The notes under the pieces are model-generated. The model was not told where the DNA came from. It made no database searches and worked only from the letters and a program-made list of their open reading frames with translations. The position numbers and the translations under genes were made by a program. This document shows positions 7,783 to 14,750 of a stretch of 39,131 nt of DNA, in pieces. The DNA is from Candidatus Brockarchaeota archaeon (GTDB lineage: Archaea > Thermoproteota > EX4484-205 > JAAOZP01), in NCBI GenBank assembly GCA_017601225.1, contig JAFNIX010000019.1, positions 1 through 39,131 on the forward strand, in the 5' to 3' direction. Numbering within the stretch: position 1 is the stretch's first letter; each line of letters opens with the position of its first letter.

Positions 7783-8892
7783 ATGGTTACCAACCTTCCT
7801 CCACAAGCTGAGGCGCAGTACAAGAGGGTTATTGCCTCTAAGAGCAAGGAGGAGAAACTTGAGAACCTAAGGATATTCCTGTCGATGATACCCGAGCACA
7901 AGGGTACTGAGAAGCTTAGGGCTCAGGTTAAACGGCAAATATCTAGGCTTCAAGAAGAGATTACTGCTGAAAGAAAGAAGCGTAGCACTAGGCAGGCAAC
8001 ATTCGAAAAAGGCGAGACGACCGTATTGATAGCGATACTGGCTGAAGATAAAAAGCTGCTTCACGAGTTTCTAGCCTGCGTAAAATTTTTCGATGAAAAC
8101 CTTATCTTGGAGTCTTTGAATGAGCTTAAGCCTTTGAGCACTGGTTTCGAGGATATTGTTCTGAGCTTCGTACCCCTGTCCCCGTCTATGATGGGCAGCC
8201 AGAAATACTCGCTTATTCAAACAATACTCTTAAAATCAGATTTAATAATTATGCTTTTAAATTTCCAGAATCTTTACGAAGAGTTCAACCTGGTTAAAGA
8301 AATGCTCAAGAGGTTCGGCATCTATATTGCTTCCAAAAAATCTGTAGCGGTTTTCAAAAGTTTGGGAACGGGTGGGATAACGGTGGTGAATAAGTCTCGA
8401 CTCCTGTCCGAAGAGGAAGTTAAAAGGTTTATGAAGGAAAGAGGTGTGGAAAGCGGGATTATATATCTCTCTGAGTTTACATCTCTCTACACGCTTGAAA
8501 GCTCAATAAAAGGGTTGCAGAGGAAAAACTTTCTAATAGTAGTGAAAAACCATGAAGGCGGATTACCTGCCGATCAATTAGGAGTTTCAGAGGATTATAT
8601 AGTCGGCTTGGAGACACTTTTGAAGAATGATGTTTTAAAAACGGTTTTCAAAGCCTCAGGACTTATCCGAGTGTACTTGAAGCCCCCCTCTGCTGTTTCA
8701 CCCTCCAGTAGACCGCTGCTAGTGGATGAGGAAACCACTGTCCAAGAGCTTGCTTCCCGAATCCATAGGGATCTTTCTGAGAACCTGAAGTATGCCAGAC
8801 TGTGGAGAGGCGGTTTCACGTCTAAGCCGTTGAGGGTAGGCTCTTCTTTCAAGCTTTTAGACGGGGATGTGATTGAGCTACGGACGAGATAG
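7783..8892 (+). CDS. DRG/Obg-like protein with TGS domain but no GTPase P-loop
   Basis: The N-terminus (MVTNLPPQAEAQYKRV, then KGTEKLRAQVKRQISRLQEE) matches the helical lead-in of archaeal/eukaryotic DRG GTPases. The C-terminal ~75 residues are a TGS domain (IRVYLKPPS, TVQELASRIHRDL, then LLDGDVIEL). Where DRG proteins carry GxPNxGKS this protein has GETTVLIAILAEDKKL. I find neither the G1 lysine/serine, a DxPG motif nor an NKxD motif in the expected places. Hydrophobic strands in the middle suggest a retained but degenerate G-domain fold. DRG proteins associate with translating ribosomes; here a binding-only role is inferred. The frame is intact over 369 aa, so it looks like a maintained pseudo-GTPase rather than a decaying gene. 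Confidence 0.7.
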   Translation: MVTNLPPQAEAQYKRVIASKSKEEKLENLRIFLSMIPEHKGTEKLRAQVKRQISRLQEEITAERKKRSTRQATFEKGETTVLIAILAEDKKLLHEFLACVKFFDENLILESLNELKPLSTGFEDIVLSFVPLSPSMMGSQKYSLIQTILLKSDLIIMLLNFQNLYEEFNLVKEMLKRFGIYIASKKSVAVFKSLGTGGITVVNKSRLLSEEEVKRFMKERGVESGIIYLSEFTSLYTLESSIKGLQRKNFLIVVKNHEGGLPADQLGVSEDYIVGLETLLKNDVLKTVFKASGLIRVYLKPPSAVSPSSRPLLVDEETTVQELASRIHRDLSENLKYARLWRGGFTSKPLRVGSSFKLLDGDVIELRTR

Positions 8893-8927
8893 TTGTCAAT
8901 GGCTTAAGAATTACAGTTTACCCTGGC

Positions 8928-9485
8928 GTGTATCCTCCCTCAGAGGATTCCTACATAGTTCTTGATATTGTCGAAAAGGTTGAAGCCAAAAGGGTTCTGG
9001 AAATAGGCTGTGGGAGTGGCATAGTTTCATTGGCTCTTGTACGCAGAAACACGGAGGTGGTTGCGGTGGATGTCAATATGCAGGCGTGTAGAAACACTTT
9101 AACCAATTTCAAGAGAAACAGGCTTCAGGGGGTTGTGCATGTTGTAAATGGGGATCTTGCGACAGCGTTCAGGGATGGCGTTAGATTCGATATGATAGTT
9201 AGCAATCCTCCCTATCTACCGGTTGAGCAATCTCCCAACGAGGATCCATCATGGGCTGCTGGGAAAGACGCAGCCTTCTCAAGAAGGCTTTTAGAAAACG
9301 TGCTCCCCCTGATGGCTGATGCTGGCATACTGTTCCTCGTGCAGTCAAGCCTTTCAGACGTAGACGGTTTGAAGAGGACTCTGGAGGAGAAAGGCTTCCT
9401 TGTTGAAGAAGCCTCCTGCAAGAGCTTCTTTTTCGAGAAAATTATCGTGTTCAAAATATCTAGGAAGCCGCCTAATCCCTTGTAA
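8928..9485 (+). CDS. HemK2/Mtq2-like N5-glutamine methyltransferase (release factor modification)
   Basis: Class I SAM methyltransferase with VLEIGCGSGIVSLAL (motif I), VVAVDVN (motif II) and the N5-glutamine signature SNPPYLP. Archaeal/eukaryotic HemK2 methylates the Gln of the GGQ motif in aRF1. The size (185 aa from GTG 8928) fits the short family without the N-terminal PrmC domain. The start is uncertain. Family members usually carry residues before VYPPSEDSY, and the frame upstream does read plausible coding sequence (IVVNGLRITVYPG) but has no ATG, GTG or TTG before a TGA at 8874. A rare ATA/ATT start is possible. It overlaps the convergent DUF655 gene by 14 bp. Confidence 0.85.
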   Translation: MYPPSEDSYIVLDIVEKVEAKRVLEIGCGSGIVSLALVRRNTEVVAVDVNMQACRNTLTNFKRNRLQGVVHVVNGDLATAFRDGVRFDMIVSNPPYLPVEQSPNEDPSWAAGKDAAFSRRLLENVLPLMADAGILFLVQSSLSDVDGLKRTLEEKGFLVEEASCKSFFFEKIIVFKISRKPPNPL

Positions 9486-10041
9486 ATATGCGGTATTTAA
9501 CCTCGGTGGAAAGCTCCTCCACAACCCTCTGCGCCATGAGCCTAGCAATACCCTGTACTCCAGTCCTGCTGGAAAAGTCTTCGAAAGACGTGAAAGGCTT
9601 CCTCGCTCTCTCCTCAAGAATCTTTTTCGCATTCATCTTGCCGATGCTTGGGAGAAGCTCTATCGCATGCATTTTCGGCGAGATGGATTGGAGACTGTTT
9701 AAAAGATCTATAAACCTAGGCTCATTCCTAACAATTATTAATTCTGCAACCTCCGGAAGCATGTACCTGGCTTGAGGAGTCAGCTCACCGTATCTTATTC
9801 GTCCAAGCACGTTCTTAACCTGAGGCCTGTCACCCTTACCTATGAAAACCCTTTCCTTAAGACCTAGCTTCACATGGGGGAATAAAGAGACCTCCAGCAG
9901 GGTGAAATAGTTCTCGCCGAGAAGCTGTGCATACGGCGTGTGAACAGGCCTGCCGACCCTGCTTAAAACCCTGCCCTCCTCCAAGAAGTCTATAACGTAA
10001 CCGTATTCTTCGAAAACTCTTTTACCTTTTGCAAAACTCAT
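9472..10041 (-). CDS. DUF655 archaeal nucleic-acid-binding protein
   Basis: A 189-aa member of the archaea-specific DUF655 family. It has an OB-like first half (YVIDFLEEGR, then ERVFIGKGDRPQVKNVLGRI) and a helix-hairpin-helix-type second half (ELLPSIGKMNAKKILEERAR). Biochemical function is unknown; in many archaea it sits beside the KsgA/Dim1 rRNA dimethylase and HemK, suggesting a ribosome-biogenesis role. Here the HemK neighbour is present but convergent, and KsgA is not in the window. ATG 10041 is preceded by a good GGAGG ~10 bp upstream and by a TATA-like GTTTAAACC. Confidence 0.85.
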   Translation of the reverse strand: MSFAKGKRVFEEYGYVIDFLEEGRVLSRVGRPVHTPYAQLLGENYFTLLEVSLFPHVKLGLKERVFIGKGDRPQVKNVLGRIRYGELTPQARYMLPEVAELIIVRNEPRFIDLLNSLQSISPKMHAIELLPSIGKMNAKKILEERARKPFTSFEDFSSRTGVQGIARLMAQRVVEELSTEVKYRIFTRD

Positions 10042-10077
10042 TTTAAACCAGCCTCCTTTCAGGTTTAAACAGCATGG

Positions 10078-10136
10078 AGAACCCTGGGTTGCACTAGGGT
10101 TTTCTCACATTTATCGTAAACTCCTCCCAGGGTTCT
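10078..10136. repeat. Perfect 11-bp inverted repeat with ~37-nt loop
   Basis: agaaccctggg at 10078-10088 pairs exactly with cccagggttct at 10126-10136. An outer ATGGAG/CTCCAT pairing (10074-10079 with 10143-10148) partly overlaps the main stem. It lies between the DUF655 promoter and the tnpB right end. It could be a structured RNA, an element end or a terminator; I cannot decide. Confidence 0.5.
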
Positions 10137-10264
10137 GAACGCCTCCATCGCCCTAATCAATCGTTTTTAAAGCGTCAAGCGTCTCAAGATAAAGTTTTTC
10201 TTCAAGCATGGGTCTTACCCTCCAGCCTATGAGGATAAGGTGTTTGCAGGAGAAAACATGACTT

Positions 10265-10308
10265 CTCAGAGTTACTCTGAGGCTGACATTCCCCTACTTT
10301 AGTAGGGG
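10265..10308 (-). mobile_element. Right-end hairpins of an IS605/IS1341-type element, possible omega-RNA scaffold
   Basis: Two clean hairpins lie just beyond the tnpB stop. ctcagag/ctctgag at 10265-10281 has a 3-nt loop. cccctact/agtagggg at 10291-10308 is perfect over 8 bp with a 2-nt loop. IS200/IS605 elements have subterminal hairpins here, and the 3' part of tnpB plus the right end normally encodes the guide (omega/reRNA) used by TnpB. The exact element end is not determined. Confidence 0.55.
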
Positions 10309-10358
10309 TTCCCAGTTCATCGCCCCCACAAGCTCATCCCACTGGATTATGGGCTGTG

Positions 10359-10592
10359 TCAAGCCAGCCCCTGCCGTAGGCATATAGCCCATGCCCGCTT
10401 CATGATGTTCATCGCACCGTTGTAGTCGGCATTACCTGTGTAGTTGCAGTGCGGGCACTTGAAGAGGCCTCCCTTGCGAATCCCTCTATTTCCGCATCTA
10501 TGGCATAGCTTAGAGGTGTTATTCTCGCTTACTTGGACAACCTTGATCCCGAGCCACCCTGCCTCTGGCAAACATCTGTTATTAAAATCCAC
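10359..10592 (-). pseudogene. tnpB: TnpB (IS605/IS1341 OrfB) C-terminal remnant
   Basis: Only the last ~77 residues survive. They include SENNTSKLCHRCGNRG, CPHCNYTGNADYNGAMNI and KRAW. The CxxC...CxxC zinc ribbon and the final RuvC aspartate (NADYN) are intact, but the RuvC-I and RuvC-II parts, the wedge and REC domains are missing. Upstream the frame runs into unrelated sequence with stops, so the 5' ~80% of the gene has been deleted and the protein cannot be an active nuclease. Right-end hairpins follow at 10265-10308. Confidence 0.85.
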
Positions 10593-10740
10593 CGAGGTTC
10601 CTTATTCATTATCTAACGCGCGCGTTCAACTACCTGAGCGTCAGGAAGCTCGCCATACTCGCTCAGAAAGTCTTCATTTTCTTCTCGATACTGTTAACGT
10701 AGACGCCCTTAACGTCAGCGTTGCCTGAACAAGCACGGAA
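10593..10740 (-). other. Coding-like debris between tnpB remnant and sufC
   Basis: On the minus strand, translation gives NADVKGVYVNSIEKKMKTF and then, after a one-base shift, LSEYGELPDAQVVERAR and a stop at 10613-10615. That looks like the end of an unrelated small gene carrying a frameshift. I do not recognise it. The end contains the 12-bp palindrome AACGCGCGCGTT at 10615-10626. The sufC TATA box follows at about 10742-10753. Confidence 0.3.
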
Positions 10741-10785
10741 ACCTTTTTAAACCGTCTTCAGGCGAAAAATAAGCTGGTAATATAA

Positions 10786-11526
10786 ATGCTTTATTTGAAG
10801 AACCTAGTAGTAGAGCTCGGTGGCAAAACCGTGATTAAAGGCGTAGACCTTCAAGTTAATCGTGGGGAATTAGCCCTCCTTATGGGGCCTAACGGCTCCG
10901 GAAAATCCACGCTACTCCACGCAATAGTAGGGGATAAAAGGTGTAGAGTGGTTTCAGGAGCCCTGTTCTTCGACGAGAAGGAGATAACGGGCTTAACGAT
11001 GGAGGAGAGGGTTAGGCTCGGCCTAGGCTTAGGCTTCCAGTTCCCGCCGAGGCTGAAAGGAGTCAGGCTCAGGAGCCTAGCGTTGAGAATTCTTGAGAAG
11101 AAAGGCTTCCCAAGCGATGAGGCTGAAAAGGTTCTTGAAGAGTATTCGAGGCTCCTGAGGATGGAGAGTCTTCTAGACAAGGATTTCAACGTGGGCTTCA
11201 GCGGCGGAGAGGCTAAGAGGGCTGAGCTGATGCTAACCCTTATTCAAAACCCTCGCCTCCTGCTTCTTGACGAGCCTGACTCCGGCGTCGACGTGGAGAA
11301 TCTTGCACTCATAGGTTCAGCAATATCCCGCTATCTTTCTTCAAACGGGAGGGCGGCAATACTGATAACCCATACGGGTTATATTGCTAAACACGTCAAG
11401 GCTTCTGAAGCACATGTTATGATCGACGGACGCATAGTGTGCAGCGGAGACCCTGGGGAAATGGTTTCAAACATTATGGAGCATGGTTTCGAAGCATGTG
11501 TGAACTGCAGGAGGGCTAAGCAGTGA
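10786..11526 (+). CDS. sufC: SufC, ABC ATPase of the SUF iron-sulfur assembly complex
   Basis: Soluble ABC-type ATPase that works with SufB(D) as a scaffold for Fe-S cluster assembly. Motifs in order are Walker A GPNGSGKST, the SUF-type Q-loop region GLGFQFPPRLKG, signature FSGGEAKRAEL, Walker B LLLLDEPDSGVD and the switch His in LITHTGYI. At 246 aa it has normal SufC length with no membrane partner. Its stop overlaps the GTG of sufB by 4 bp, and a TATA-like cctttttaaacc at ~10742-10753 probably drives both. Confidence 0.95.
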   Translation: MLYLKNLVVELGGKTVIKGVDLQVNRGELALLMGPNGSGKSTLLHAIVGDKRCRVVSGALFFDEKEITGLTMEERVRLGLGLGFQFPPRLKGVRLRSLALRILEKKGFPSDEAEKVLEEYSRLLRMESLLDKDFNVGFSGGEAKRAELMLTLIQNPRLLLLDEPDSGVDVENLALIGSAISRYLSSNGRAAILITHTGYIAKHVKASEAHVMIDGRIVCSGDPGEMVSNIMEHGFEACVNCRRAKQ

Positions 11527-12728
11527 ACCTGGAGGAGGCTAGAAGGCTCCTCAAGCCTAAGGCTGAAAAGGCCTTGGCGAAACCGGCTCCCCACGGGCTA
11601 GACCTGAATCTTTCAGTTTTCAAGCTTGGAACAGGCTTTGCAACAGGGGTTGAAGGCTCGGAGAGGATTCTGGAATCCGTGGGAATAGACTTGGGCGAGA
11701 GGAACAGGTCTGGAAGCTACTACCAGGTGGATAACAGAGCAGTCTACGCTTCAGCTAGGCATAGCGGGCTAACGGTTAAGCCGTTGAGCGAGGCCCTTAA
11801 AGACCCTAAAAACCTAGACTATTATTGGAAGGCTGTTTCAGTCAACACCGACAAGTATACTGCCGCAGCCTTCCTAGGGGAGAAAGAAGGATACTTCATA
11901 AAGGTGGATGATGGTGTTAATGTTGACACACCGGTGCAAGCCTGCCTCCTCTTAAGGACACCGGGCTTGATTCAGGCTCCACACAACATAGTGGTGGTCG
12001 GCGAGAACTCTAAGCTACATGTGATAACCGGGTGCGCCGCTATGAGGGAGGAGGCTGGCCTCCACATCGGAATATCCGAGTTCTACGTGAAGAAGGGAGG
12101 CACTTTAACGTTCACAATGATCCACAGCTGGGGTAAGGAGATTCACGTCAGGCCTAGGACAGTCGCCCACGTTGAGGAGGATGGTGTCTTCATAAGCCAC
12201 TACATAAACACTTCGCCAGTAGCCTCCCTCCAAACACACCCCGCAGCCCATCTAAACGGAAACGGGGGCAGAGCCCACCTGTCATCCATCATAATAAGCA
12301 GGGGGGCGTCTCAAATAGATGTGGGCGGCGCCTTGGAACTCAGCGCCCCCGCATGCTCAGGCGAAATACTGTCTAGAACAATAGGCTTCGACAAGAGCAT
12401 AACAGTAGCAAGAGCCAGGGTCGCCGGCAAGGCTCCAAACGTTAAGGGCCATGTGGAGTGTAGAGGACTATTACTGTCAAACGAGTCCAGGATAGACGCA
12501 ATACCTGAGCTGGAGGCAAGAATACAGGACGTTCAACTAACCCATGAGGCAGCCATAGGCAGAATAGCCGAGGAAGAGCTCATATACCTCATGGCGAGAG
12601 GATTCACAGAGGAAGAAGCCAGATCAATAATAGTGAGAGGATTCCTAAGCGTCGAGCCTACAGGCCTCCCTGAAAACCTAGCCAAGTATCTTGAAAGCGT
12701 CTTGGACAACATAGCGGCCTCGCTCTAA
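11523..12728 (+). CDS. sufB: SufB/SufD-family Fe-S scaffold protein
   Basis: Beta-helix scaffold that binds SufC and assembles Fe-S clusters; archaea often have a single SufB/D gene beside sufC, as here. The protein is 401 aa. Core features are the repetitive beta-strand central part (HVITGCAAMREEAGLHIGIS), the HPAAHLNGNGGRAHLSSI stretch and the C-terminal conserved CRGLLLSNESRIDAIPELEA followed by THEAAIGRIAEEEL and ARGFTEEEA. The start is GTG 11523, coupled to sufC by GTGA. I cannot separate SufB from SufD on subfamily residues. Confidence 0.93.
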   Translation: MNLEEARRLLKPKAEKALAKPAPHGLDLNLSVFKLGTGFATGVEGSERILESVGIDLGERNRSGSYYQVDNRAVYASARHSGLTVKPLSEALKDPKNLDYYWKAVSVNTDKYTAAAFLGEKEGYFIKVDDGVNVDTPVQACLLLRTPGLIQAPHNIVVVGENSKLHVITGCAAMREEAGLHIGISEFYVKKGGTLTFTMIHSWGKEIHVRPRTVAHVEEDGVFISHYINTSPVASLQTHPAAHLNGNGGRAHLSSIIISRGASQIDVGGALELSAPACSGEILSRTIGFDKSITVARARVAGKAPNVKGHVECRGLLLSNESRIDAIPELEARIQDVQLTHEAAIGRIAEEELIYLMARGFTEEEARSIIVRGFLSVEPTGLPENLAKYLESVLDNIAASL

Positions 12729-12836
12729 TTTAATTCTAAACAAGCCTAGACCATGTTTTACAAAGGAAATGCTTTGTTTCATCTTCACGGAATAAGGCCA
12801 TTAATCCCGCCCTATTCATTGTTAATGCGGTGAGAA

Positions 12837-12964
12837 CGCCCTGGCCGGGATTGTCGGCACTTTTTGGTGCTTTCGAACCCGGGTCGGGAGGGTCTGCTGC
12901 CATATATCTATATATTTAGATAGACGGTGACAGCCTCCAATGCTAACCTTTACACCACCAGGGC
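12837..12964 (-). tRNA. tRNA-Asp(GTC) with an anticodon-loop intron and a T-loop intron
   Basis: Read on the minus strand from 12964. The acceptor GCCCTGG pairs with CCAGGGC (12844-12838), with discriminator G at 12837. The D-arm is GTGTAAAGGTTAGCAT. The anticodon stem GGAGG pairs with CCTCC and the loop is CTGTCAC, giving anticodon GTC. About 35 nt interrupt the loop after position 37, and ~21 nt interrupt the T-loop between CCGGGTTCGA and ATCCCGG. Removing both leaves a canonical 72-nt tRNA-Asp with every stem paired. The T-loop insert contains a GCAC/GTGC hairpin, and CTGT can pair with GCAG near the anticodon-loop splice site, as for bulge-helix-bulge substrates. Exact boundaries are uncertain by 1-2 nt. 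CCA is not encoded. Confidence 0.85.
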
Positions 12965-12987
12965 TGAGTGTAGAATTCTTTAGGGGG

Positions 12988-12996
12988 TAAATAAAT
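12988..12996 (-). promoter_or_regulatory. TATA box of tRNA-Asp
   Basis: Minus-strand ATTTATTTA lies 24-32 bp upstream of the predicted tRNA 5' end at 12964, the normal archaeal TATA spacing for a tRNA. Confidence 0.6.
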
Positions 12997-13045
12997 CTTT
13001 TCGTTACAGTTATGCTTAAAAGCTTTATCTTGAAGAATAGTAGTG

Positions 13046-13741
13046 ATGAAGCCTGAACTTAGAAAGCGCTTCGTTGATTCGATTGAGTATCTTCGCAAAA
13101 TGGACTTCTTCCAGGATTACTCTAATATATCTTCAGAGGAGATACTAGAAAGGATTTTCAATGGGGAGATAAATTATACGTTTTGGTGGGAGGAATTAGA
13201 GGAGGAGCCAGCCCGCAGGCGGGGAGTAGTTGCTAAGAGATCCATAGAGGAGAACGAGTGTCTTTGGATGAAGTTGAACGATACTAGGATAGACTATTAC
13301 ATGATTCCCTTCGATACCAAGAGGGTTATAAAGGAGGATCCGGAGACGGCAATGTTTACCAAGGAGATGGGCATAATCCTTCTCAATAGGCTCGCAAAGA
13401 TATCCAGGGGCATTTTCCAACCTACGAACGTAAGTAGTAGATGGACAACCGAACCGAAATATAAGTGGTCGGTGCAGGAAGTCAGTTTCGATTTCAAGGG
13501 TAAGAGATATGTCATCCAAATCGTTCTGGAACACGACTACTTCATGGACCTCGGCCTTGAGGAGCTGAACGGGATCATCAAAGATACAGGGTACCAATAT
13601 TACCTGCTATCTGACGAGATGATAATAGTGGTAATGCTAACGAGGGAGGAGGCCCAAAAGCTTAAGAGGGAAAGAGGCTGGGGCTTTAAATACAAAGTCT
13701 ATAGCTTGGGTAAGAGTCAATCCCTCGGTAATGCTCTATAG
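13046..13741 (+). CDS. Conserved protein of unknown function, paralogue of the gene at 4301 (231 aa)
   Basis: Not recognised. It is homologous end to end with the 4301-4975 protein (blocks EYLRKMDFFQDYSNISSEEI, IPFDTKRV, SRGIFQPTNVS, QEVSFDFKGKR, DTGYQYY). The start is ATG 13046; a GTG one codon earlier is possible. A TATA-like cttaaaagc lies ~27 bp upstream, so the message is probably leaderless. Past the position where the paralogue ends (after ERGW.F.Y) this copy runs on for ~14 residues (KVYSLGKSQSLGNAL). That tail reads antisense into the 3' end of the RadA fusion, overlapping it by 25 bp, which suggests a lost stop at the recombination site. The tail-to-tail partner is again a nuclease-like domain end. 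Confidence 0.8.
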   Translation: MKPELRKRFVDSIEYLRKMDFFQDYSNISSEEILERIFNGEINYTFWWEELEEEPARRRGVVAKRSIEENECLWMKLNDTRIDYYMIPFDTKRVIKEDPETAMFTKEMGIILLNRLAKISRGIFQPTNVSSRWTTEPKYKWSVQEVSFDFKGKRYVIQIVLEHDYFMDLGLEELNGIIKDTGYQYYLLSDEMIIVVMLTREEAQKLKRERGWGFKYKVYSLGKSQSLGNAL

Positions 13742-14715
13742 ATCACCCTTGTCGTCTTATTCTCAAGGTTGAAGTAAAGCAAGAAAACCCAGCAGGAGTC
13801 AACATTCTTTATCGGCTCCTCCTTACCCATCTTGCTTAAGTCAAGGCCGTACTGCTCGATTAACTTCATGTAATCCTTAATCTGGCGTACGCCATCCTTG
13901 AAACGGTCCCTAATGACCTTTGGATCTGAATTTCTCGTCGCTTCAACCTCTATGACTATGAAGCGACCATCCTCCGTTTCAACCACTATGGCCAGGTTGA
14001 GGGCCTCAGCAAGCTTGAGAAGCTTGTGAACGTGAGCATTGAGCCTCTGCTGCCTCAACGCCAAAGCTTCCCTACCTAAGTATTCCCCCCTGAAGAGGCT
14101 CGTCAAAGAATCGACGACGATAAGCCTGATGCTCTTCTCCCCGCAGACCTCCCAAGCCTTATCAACCAGCAGGATCTGGTGATCTGAATTGTAAACCCTG
14201 GCGTAAATAATATTCTTGAGAACCTTCTCAGCATCAAGGCCATGCCTCCGTGCTATCTGCACGATTCTCTCAGGCCTGAAGGTTCCCTCAGTGTCAATAT
14301 AGAGGGCACTCGCCCCAAGCCCACCCTTATCCTTCGGAAGCTGCACGCTTACGCTTAGACTATGGCAGAGCTGAGTTTTCCCCGTTCCAAACTCCCCGAC
14401 AAGCTCAGTTATCGCTTGAGTCTCAACGCCTCCCCCGAGCAAGTTATCCAAGGCCTTGCTTCCAGTGGTTATCTTTTGGGCGAGCTGCCTCCTCTTGTAG
14501 ACCTCGTCAGCAGTAACCAGGTTTATCTTAACAAGCTCCCTAGCCCTCTGGGAGATTTTTAACGCGACGTCGTAGCCTATTCCAGCAGCCTCGGAGAGCT
14601 CGAAGGCTGTTGCAACAGCCAGGGACTCGACGGTCGAATAACCTGCTTCCCTGAGCTTCCTCGCCGTCGCGGGCCCAACGCCCTCAACATCCTCCAACTC
14701 ATGCTCGCCAGCCAT
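13717..14715 (-). CDS. radA: RadA recombinase with its C-terminal core replaced by a PD-(D/E)XK-like tail
   Basis: Residues 1-245 are ordinary archaeal RadA: helix-hairpin-helix VEGVGPATARKLREAGYST, Walker A GEFGTGKT (107-114), ALYIDTEGTFRPER and Walker B LIVVDS (198-203), up to LNLAIVV. RadA should then continue TNQV, L2 DNA-binding loop, VGGH and the final strands ending near EEGIRD. Instead residues 246-332 read RFIVIEVEATRN...VRQIKDYMKLIEQYGLDLS, homologous to the C-terminus of the large protein ending at 4300 (LVIIEVKSTRN...TRQLKYYKGMIEKYGIDLS). The nuclease Lys is Glu here (EVE) and the first catalytic Asp lies outside the transferred part. Strand exchange should be impossible as built. 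Total length (332 aa) mimics normal RadA. The promoter is intact at 14741-14750. Confidence 0.88.
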   Translation of the reverse strand: MAGEHELEDVEGVGPATARKLREAGYSTVESLAVATAFELSEAAGIGYDVALKISQRARELVKINLVTADEVYKRRQLAQKITTGSKALDNLLGGGVETQAITELVGEFGTGKTQLCHSLSVSVQLPKDKGGLGASALYIDTEGTFRPERIVQIARRHGLDAEKVLKNIIYARVYNSDHQILLVDKAWEVCGEKSIRLIVVDSLTSLFRGEYLGREALALRQQRLNAHVHKLLKLAEALNLAIVVETEDGRFIVIEVEATRNSDPKVIRDRFKDGVRQIKDYMKLIEQYGLDLSKMGKEEPIKNVDSCWVFLLYFNLENKTTRVIYRALPRD

Positions 14716-14740
14716 TCTGAAATCGGCTTTCGAAGGCTTC

Positions 14741-14750
14741 TTTTTAAAAA
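14741..14750 (-). promoter_or_regulatory. TATA box of the radA fusion gene
   Basis: The palindromic tttttaaaaa lies ~26-35 bp upstream of the radA ATG (14715). The promoter is therefore undamaged and the fused gene is likely transcribed. Confidence 0.5.

Noticed and set aside
10615..10626. AACGCGCGCGTT as an outlying copy of the origin-like motifs at 18.8-19.2 kb
   Set aside because: Similar CG run, but it falls in a coding-like remnant (VERAR codons) and flanks differ. One site is not enough to claim relation.
10444..10728. Plus-strand frame antisense to the tnpB remnant
   Set aside because: It is the shadow of the TnpB zinc ribbon and the debris beyond; no motif of its own.
12850..12877. 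Treating the T-loop insertion as proof of a tRNA pseudogene
   Set aside because: All stems remain perfectly paired once the insert is removed and the insert has its own hairpin, so an intron is the better explanation.
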